The notes under the pieces are model-generated. The model was not told the origin of the DNA and did not search any database. It worked only from the letters and a program-made list of their open reading frames with translations. The position numbers and the translations under genes were made by a program. From the NCBI GenBank assembly GCA_910589095.1, contig CAJUSN010000029.1:1-19380 (forward strand): a stretch of 19,380 nt of DNA. Reading direction: 5' to 3'. The DNA is from an uncultured Muribaculaceae bacterium (GTDB lineage Bacteria; Bacteroidota; Bacteroidia; Bacteroidales; Muribaculaceae). Positions 14,574 to 19,380 of the stretch are shown here, piece after piece; position 1 is the stretch's first letter; each line of letters begins with the position of its first letter.

Positions 14574-15371
14574 ATGAAGCTTGCAGCTTCCATAGTGACT
14601 TACCGCACAGATACCGCGGAACTTGCCTCGGCTCTCGACTGTTTGCAGCGGGCCGGGGTGAGTTGCATCTATGTGGTTGACAATTCTTCACTTGAAGCCA
14701 TAAAGGAAGTGTGCACCGGCAGAGATGGTGTCACGTACATACCTTCGGAGAACCGCGGATTCGGGGCCGGTCACAACATTGCATTGCGGAAGTCTTTGAC
14801 CCTGGGGACAACCTACCATCTTGTAATGAATTCGGATGTGGCTTTCGATCCAACGGCAATAAGCACTCTTGTGGCATATATGGACGCTCACCCGGAAGCC
14901 GGGGCTGCGCAGCCAAGAATAGTCGGGGCCGACGGCAGGTTGCAATATACCGTCAGGATGCTCCCAACTCCATTTGACTTGATTCTGCGCCGTTTTCTCC
15001 CGAAATGGGCCTTTAGCGGCAGGAGGGCGCGTTACGAATTGCAACATTTGGATCACTCCCTTCCTTTCAATGTCCCTTATCATCAGGGTTCATTCATGTT
15101 TTTGAGAGTGGATGCTCTGCGCAAGTCCGGGCTGTTTGATGAGCGTTTCTTCATGTATCCTGAGGATATTGATCTCACGCGACGTATACATGCACACGCC
15201 TGCACAATGTATCTACCTTCCGCCACCGTTGTGCACTACCATCGACGCGAGTCATACCGTTCATTTCGGATGTTGCGTATCCACTGCGTCAACATGATCC
15301 GCTACTTCAATAAATGGGGATGGTGGAGTGACCCGGTCAGGCGACGCGTCAACCGGTTGCTCCGTCCTTGA
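14574..15371 (+). CDS. Family 2 glycosyltransferase
   Basis: This 265-residue GT-A fold enzyme transfers a sugar from a nucleotide donor to a glycan or lipid-linked acceptor. The N-terminus AASIVTYRTD and VVDNSS are the nucleotide-binding start, and NRGFGAGHNIAL is typical of rhamnosyltransferase-like GT2 proteins. N-S-D (86-88) is the DXD-type metal site, HQGSFMFLR (170 on) the acceptor loop, and DERFFMYPEDIDLTRRI (189 on) holds the likely catalytic acid pair E197/D198. No membrane segment is visible, although aromatic and basic residues at the C-terminus could let it sit on the membrane. The exact sugar and acceptor cannot be read from sequence. Isolated from any polysaccharide cluster here, it could act in cell-wall, capsule, lipopolysaccharide or protein O-glycan assembly. 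Confidence 0.9.
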   Translation: MKLAASIVTYRTDTAELASALDCLQRAGVSCIYVVDNSSLEAIKEVCTGRDGVTYIPSENRGFGAGHNIALRKSLTLGTTYHLVMNSDVAFDPTAISTLVAYMDAHPEAGAAQPRIVGADGRLQYTVRMLPTPFDLILRRFLPKWAFSGRRARYELQHLDHSLPFNVPYHQGSFMFLRVDALRKSGLFDERFFMYPEDIDLTRRIHAHACTMYLPSATVVHYHRRESYRSFRMLRIHCVNMIRYFNKWGWWSDPVRRRVNRLLRP

Positions 15372-15398
15372 GAATCACGCCTTCTCACTTTCTGACAA

Positions 15399-15430
15399 TT
15401 TGCGGGGGAGGGGGATTTTTTGTAAATTTG
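15399..15430 (+). promoter_or_regulatory. Consensus promoter for the RluA-family/helicase/nspC transcript
   Basis: TTTG at 15399-15402, a 20-bp spacer and TAAATTTG at 15423-15430 match the Bacteroidota consensus. The spacer is unusual, with two G5 runs followed by six T residues. The -7 box ends only 5 nt before the ATG at 15436, so the mRNA would have no or almost no 5' leader. Confidence 0.7.
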
Positions 15431-15435
15431 CCCTC

Positions 15436-16125
15436 ATGGAAGTGATCTACGAGGACAATCATATTATTATTGTCAACAAACACCCCGGCGAGATAGTCCA
15501 GGGCGACAAAACCGGTGATGAACCGCTGTGCGACACCGTCAAGCGATACTTGAAAGAAAAGTACAATAAACCGGGCAATGTGTTTTGTGGAGTGGTCCAC
15601 AGACTTGACCGTCCAGTGTGGGGATTGGTTGTGTTCGCCAGGACCTCCAAGGCTCTGGCACGGCTGAACGCGATGTTTCGCGATGGTGAGGTGAAGAAAA
15701 CTTACCGCGCCATAACTCGTTTCAAACCCTCCGAGCCTGAAGCACGTCTTACCGGCTACATCACTTCAACCGAACGCAACAACAAAAGCTACGTCACCCC
15801 CAATCCGCGTCCCGGAGCCAAGGAAGCCATATTGAGTTATCGGCTAATTGCCTCAAGTGACCGTTATCATCTTCTTGAAGTGAACCTTGAAACCGGTCGC
15901 AAACATCAGATACGCGTGCAGCTTGCCTCGATTGGTTGCCCCATCAAAGGGGATTTGAAATATGGTGACAAACGATCCAACCCTGATGGTTCCATTTCAT
16001 TGCAGGCTCATAAAATCGAATTTATCCATCCTGTGAGCCACGAGCCGGTGTGTGTGGAAGCTCCAATTCCACAGTCCGATAACCTTTGGCAAGCTTTTGA
16101 AACCATTCTTGCAAACCAGCAGTAA
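15436..16125 (+). CDS. RluA-family RNA pseudouridine synthase
   Basis: The enzyme converts uridine to pseudouridine in rRNA or tRNA. The 229-residue protein begins MEVIYEDNHIIIVNK, the usual start of the catalytic domain; the frame is open upstream to an ATG at 15328, but that stretch overlaps the glycosyltransferase gene, contains the promoter and has no family homology. HRLDRPVWGLVVFA contains catalytic Asp58, and TGRKHQIRVQLASIGCPIKGD is the second RluA signature. There is no S4 domain, so it is a short RluA/RluD-like form, and the target uridine is not predictable. The helicase gene starts 12 nt after its stop. Confidence 0.92.
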   Translation: MEVIYEDNHIIIVNKHPGEIVQGDKTGDEPLCDTVKRYLKEKYNKPGNVFCGVVHRLDRPVWGLVVFARTSKALARLNAMFRDGEVKKTYRAITRFKPSEPEARLTGYITSTERNNKSYVTPNPRPGAKEAILSYRLIASSDRYHLLEVNLETGRKHQIRVQLASIGCPIKGDLKYGDKRSNPDGSISLQAHKIEFIHPVSHEPVCVEAPIPQSDNLWQAFETILANQQ

Positions 16126-16137
16126 ATAGCGATTCTA

Positions 16138-18447
16138 TTGGAAAACTATCTTGACAAGCTCAATCCTCAGCAGCGGGCCGCCGTGGAATACACCGACGGG
16201 CCTTCGCTGGTTATTGCCGGTGCAGGTTCCGGCAAAACGAGGGTGCTTACCTATAAAATTGTGCATCTTTTGCATCAGGGATATGAACCTTGGCGCATTA
16301 TGGCACTGACTTTTACCAACAAGGCTGCCCGCGAAATGCGTCAGCGCATTCAGGAGCTGGTGGGTGAACGCACTGCATCAAGCCTTTGGATGGGTACATT
16401 CCACTCCATATTCCTCAAAATATTGCGCAGAAATGCCGACCGGATTGGCTATAAACCCACTTTTACCATATATGATACCGCCGACAGCCGGTCGCTCATA
16501 AAATCCATTATCCGCGAGATGGATCTGGATGACAAGGTATATAAACCGAATACTGTGCTCTCGGCTATATCATCGGCAAAAAATGCCCTTATCTCTCCGG
16601 AAAAATATGCCACGCTCCAGGATGTTCTGGATGCCGACCGGCGTGCGCGTCGCCCCATGATCTATGCGCTTTACCGCAATTACCGCGACCGCTGTTTCGC
16701 TGCCTCGGCAATGGACTTCGATGACTTGCTTTATTACACCAATCTGCTTCTACGTGACAATCCTGACATTCTCCATCACTATCAGGAATTCTTCAGATAT
16801 GTGCTCGTGGATGAGTATCAGGACACAAATTTTGCCCAGCATGTGATTGTGTCGCAGATATGCAGCGAAAGCCACGCACTATGTGTTGTGGGCGACGATG
16901 CACAGAGCATCTACTCCTTCCGAGGTGCGAATCTTTCCAACATCCTCAATCTCAGGCGCAGTTATCCGGAACTTGCCACTTTCAAACTTGAGCAGAACTA
17001 CCGTTCCACTCAAACCATCATCAATGCAGCCAATTCGCTGATTGAGAAAAACACCCGACAGATTCCGAAAAACGTGTTTTCAAAAAACGCAACGGGCAGT
17101 CGCATCGAGGTGGTGGAGAGTTTCAGTGATTTTGAGGAGGGTTATGTAGTGGCCAACCGTATTTCGCAGGTGAAAATGAAATCCCATGACAGTTACGAGG
17201 AGTTTGCCATTCTTTACCGCACAAATGCTCAGAGCCGAGTGTTGGAGGAGTCGTTGCGTAAACGAAACATCCCGTACCGTATTTACGGAGGCCTGTCATT
17301 CTACCAGCGCAAAGAGGTGAAGGACGCGCTCGCTTATTTTCGGTTGACTATTAATCCGGCAGATGATGAGGCTTTAAAGCGCATTATCAATTTTCCTGCC
17401 CGAGGTATCGGTGAAACGACTGTCAATAAATTACTGCGTGCAGCCACCGATGCAAAGGTCAGTATATGGGAAGTAATCAGTAACCTCGAGCTTTATAATC
17501 CCGGTGTGAATTCCGGTACCGCACGCAAACTGCAGGCGTTCCACGATCTGATAATGAGTTTCGTCGAACTTGATTCAACCGGTGGGAATGCCGAGGAAGT
17601 GGCATCGCTCATCATGAACAAAACGGGTATTATCGCAATGTATCATCATGACCGTACGCCCGAGAATCTGTCCAAGCAAGAGAACCTCAACGAGCTTCTC
17701 TCAGGAGTTAAGGAGTTTGTTGTCAACAGGACGGAGGAGGGGAGCGAGGCTCTTTCACTAACAGACTTTATGAGTGAGGTTTCGCTTGCTACGGATCAAG
17801 ATTCCGATACTGCGTCCGAGGATGGTATTGAGGAACGCGTGACCCTCATGACCGCTCACGCGGCCAAGGGCCTTGAGTTCAATAATGTGTTTATTGTCGG
17901 GGTGGAAGAGGATCTTTTCCCGTCGGCAATGGCATCCGGCTCCCTGCAGGAAATTGAAGAGGAGCGCCGTCTGCTTTACGTGGCGCTTACGCGTGCCCGT
18001 AACTTCTGTATGCTCACCTACGCCAAGACGCGCTATCGTAATGGACAGACGGCAAGTTGCTCGCCCTCACGTTTTCTCCGAGATATTGACCGCCAATACC
18101 TGAAAATGGCTTCCGGAGTTTCCTTCGGTCCGTCGCCTCAGCGTGAGGACGTCTATCGCCAGTCATTCCATTCTCCGGAATCGGTACGACCCGCTCCGGT
18201 TGAAAAACGTGACGCCACCCGTTGGATTCCAGCCGAGAAAAGCTCCACGGCAAAACCCTCCATGACCGGCACGCACACGGCCGACGAGCTCACCGAAGGA
18301 ATGAATATTGAACATGACCGTTTTGGGCGTGGAACGATTACATCAATCGACGTGTCCCGTTCCGATGCGCGCATTGTGGTGGATTTCGACAATACCGGTT
18401 CGCGCGTCCTACTCCTCAAATTTGCACGTTTCACAATCATCAACTGA
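16138..18447 (+). CDS. pcrA: ATP-dependent DNA helicase of the PcrA/UvrD family (TTG start)
   Basis: This 769-residue superfamily 1A 3'-5' helicase would act in nucleotide excision repair, mismatch repair and removal of proteins from DNA. It starts at TTG (16138); MENYLDKLNPQQRAAVEY matches the expected N-terminus, with the Q motif at 9-13. Walker A AGAGSGKT is at 27-34 (K33), Walker B VDEYQDT at 224-230, QNYRST with R289, AKGLEF near 577, and LLYVALTRAR at 612-621. The C-terminus (about 719-769) GMNIEHDRFGRGTI is the Tudor-like domain of PcrA/UvrD that binds RNA polymerase. It is likely cotranscribed with the pseudouridine synthase upstream (12 nt) and nspC downstream (9 nt). PcrA and UvrD cannot be told apart by motifs. 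Confidence 0.95.
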   Translation: MENYLDKLNPQQRAAVEYTDGPSLVIAGAGSGKTRVLTYKIVHLLHQGYEPWRIMALTFTNKAAREMRQRIQELVGERTASSLWMGTFHSIFLKILRRNADRIGYKPTFTIYDTADSRSLIKSIIREMDLDDKVYKPNTVLSAISSAKNALISPEKYATLQDVLDADRRARRPMIYALYRNYRDRCFAASAMDFDDLLYYTNLLLRDNPDILHHYQEFFRYVLVDEYQDTNFAQHVIVSQICSESHALCVVGDDAQSIYSFRGANLSNILNLRRSYPELATFKLEQNYRSTQTIINAANSLIEKNTRQIPKNVFSKNATGSRIEVVESFSDFEEGYVVANRISQVKMKSHDSYEEFAILYRTNAQSRVLEESLRKRNIPYRIYGGLSFYQRKEVKDALAYFRLTINPADDEALKRIINFPARGIGETTVNKLLRAATDAKVSIWEVISNLELYNPGVNSGTARKLQAFHDLIMSFVELDSTGGNAEEVASLIMNKTGIIAMYHHDRTPENLSKQENLNELLSGVKEFVVNRTEEGSEALSLTDFMSEVSLATDQDSDTASEDGIEERVTLMTAHAAKGLEFNNVFIVGVEEDLFPSAMASGSLQEIEEERRLLYVALTRARNFCMLTYAKTRYRNGQTASCSPSRFLRDIDRQYLKMASGVSFGPSPQREDVYRQSFHSPESVRPAPVEKRDATRWIPAEKSSTAKPSMTGTHTADELTEGMNIEHDRFGRGTITSIDVSRSDARIVVDFDNTGSRVLLLKFARFTIIN

Positions 18448-18456
18448 TACACCCAA

Positions 18457-19380
18457 ATGAAAGAATCACAGCTCACCACACCATATTATATCGTTTATGA
18501 AGAGAAACTGCGCAATAATCTTTCGCTGATAAGGAACGTTGCATCTGAAGCCGGAGTGGAAATTATTATGGCCTTCAAAGCCAATGCTCTGTGGCGCACT
18601 TTTGGTATAATGCGTGAGTATGGAGTAAAATTCACCGCCTCTTCGCTGAATGAGTTGCAACTCGGATGCAAACACCTCGGCGTGAAAGCTCATTCATATT
18701 GCCCCGCCTATACAGAGCAGACCATCGACGCGTTCATTGAAGGATCATCGCACATTACTTTCAATTCTCTCTCTCAAGCAGAACGTTTTGCCCGCCGTGC
18801 ATTGGATCGCGGAGTGTCAACGGGATTGCGTGTCAATCCGCAATGCTCAGTCATAGAAACTGATATTTACAATCCTGCTCTTCCGGGTTCACGCTTCGGA
18901 GTGACAGCCGATATGTTGCCCGATACTCTTCCGGCCCACATCGAGGGCTTCCATTTCCATGCGTTGTGTGAATCTTCGGCCGAAGATCTCCAACGCGTTC
19001 TTGAAGCTTTCGAGGAGCAGTTCGGACGTTATCTTCCCGGTTTAAAGTGGGTGAACATGGGAGGTGGGCATCTTATGACCCGAGATGGTTATGATACTCA
19101 GCGTTTAATTGATCTTCTTCGTGATTTCCGCCGTCGACATCCAAATCTTCAGGTTATATTGGAGCCTGGAAGCGCTTTTACCTGGCGCACAGGCGACCTT
19201 GTGGCTTCCGTGGTTGACATAGTCAGCAATGGAGGTGTCAACACTGCCATCATTGACGCTTCATTCGCGTGTCACATGCCTGACTGCTTGGAAATGCCTT
19301 ACAAACCCGCCATTACCGGGGCTCTTGAACCGGATACGTCGTTGCCCACATATCGTATGGGCGGTAACTCATGTCTCAGC
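18457..19380 (+). CDS. nspC: Carboxynorspermidine/carboxyspermidine decarboxylase, partial (3' end beyond window)
   Basis: This PLP-dependent fold III decarboxylase converts carboxyspermidine (or carboxynorspermidine) to spermidine, the last step of the aspartate-semialdehyde polyamine route used by gut Bacteroidota. The frame is open for 308 codons to the window edge from an ATG 9 nt after the helicase stop. K41 in MAFKAN is the PLP lysine, GGGHL (202-206) and EPGSAF (236 on) bind the cofactor phosphate, and CHMPDCLEMPYKP (272 on, with D276 and C277) is the NspC active-site signature. Full-length family members have about 370-380 residues, so some 70 residues are missing at the edge. Nothing looks damaged in the visible part. 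Confidence 0.95.
   Translation, partial: MKESQLTTPYYIVYEEKLRNNLSLIRNVASEAGVEIIMAFKANALWRTFGIMREYGVKFTASSLNELQLGCKHLGVKAHSYCPAYTEQTIDAFIEGSSHITFNSLSQAERFARRALDRGVSTGLRVNPQCSVIETDIYNPALPGSRFGVTADMLPDTLPAHIEGFHFHALCESSAEDLQRVLEAFEEQFGRYLPGLKWVNMGGGHLMTRDGYDTQRLIDLLRDFRRRHPNLQVILEPGSAFTWRTGDLVASVVDIVSNGGVNTAIIDASFACHMPDCLEMPYKPAITGALEPDTSLPTYRMGGNSCLS

Noticed and set aside
15328..15435. Upstream ATG for the pseudouridine synthase
   Set aside because: The extra 36 residues overlap the end of the glycosyltransferase gene and the promoter, and do not resemble the family.
1..19380. CRISPR arrays, transposases, integrases, phage genes
   Set aside because: No regular short repeats with spacers, no inverted terminal repeats around a transposase-like gene, and no phage-type protein seen on either strand.

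Overview
The window looks like a chromosomal piece of a gut-type member of the Bacteroidales (phylum Bacteroidota), possibly Muribaculaceae or a close relative; the family is inference. Signs of the phylum are the recurrent promoter pattern TTTG-N19/20-TAnnTTTG upstream of several genes, the near absence of Shine-Dalgarno sequences, lipoproteins with LAGC/LSAC/GAC/FSC lipoboxes, a DUF4923-type protein, a PCMD/GEVED-like secreted protein, and an NspC-type decarboxylase. There is no rRNA, tRNA, insertion sequence, phage gene or CRISPR array that I can see.

Layout. (1) 1-2841, minus: the N-terminal 947 residues of a large secreted modular protein, cut by the window edge, with two near-identical 279-residue units. 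(2) 3044-3379, minus, a small MerR-type regulator, divergent from alaS (3476-6097, plus); the gap between them carries a 10-bp perfect inverted repeat containing two opposed -7 boxes. (3) 6251-10468, plus: three tandem, mutually homologous WG-repeat lipoproteins, with a strong terminator and a consensus promoter in front of them. (4) 10776-10970, plus: a 64-residue lipoprotein whose mature part is almost only Asp-Thr repeats, with its own consensus promoter and a terminator shared with the convergent ktrA. (5) 11056-13652, minus: ktrB then ktrA, a K+ uptake system. (6) 13895-15371, plus: a DUF4923-like periplasmic protein and a family 2 glycosyltransferase. (7) 15436-19380, plus: an RluA-type pseudouridine synthase, a PcrA/UvrD helicase (TTG start) and nspC (cut by the window edge), spaced 12 and 9 nt apart and probably one transcript from the promoter at 15399-15430.

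How the parts relate. alaS, the pseudouridine synthase, the helicase, nspC and ktrAB are housekeeping: tRNA charging, RNA modification, DNA repair, spermidine synthesis and K+ homeostasis. The less understood part is the envelope set: three WG-repeat lipoproteins, a mini-lipoprotein and the large secreted protein. Several of the lipoproteins are rich in D-[S/T]-[A/I/L/V/M/T] triplets, the O-glycosylation sequon established in Bacteroides fragilis. The WG triplet plus the sequon-dense mini-lipoprotein is the best candidate here for an undescribed system. Its function cannot be read from sequence alone.
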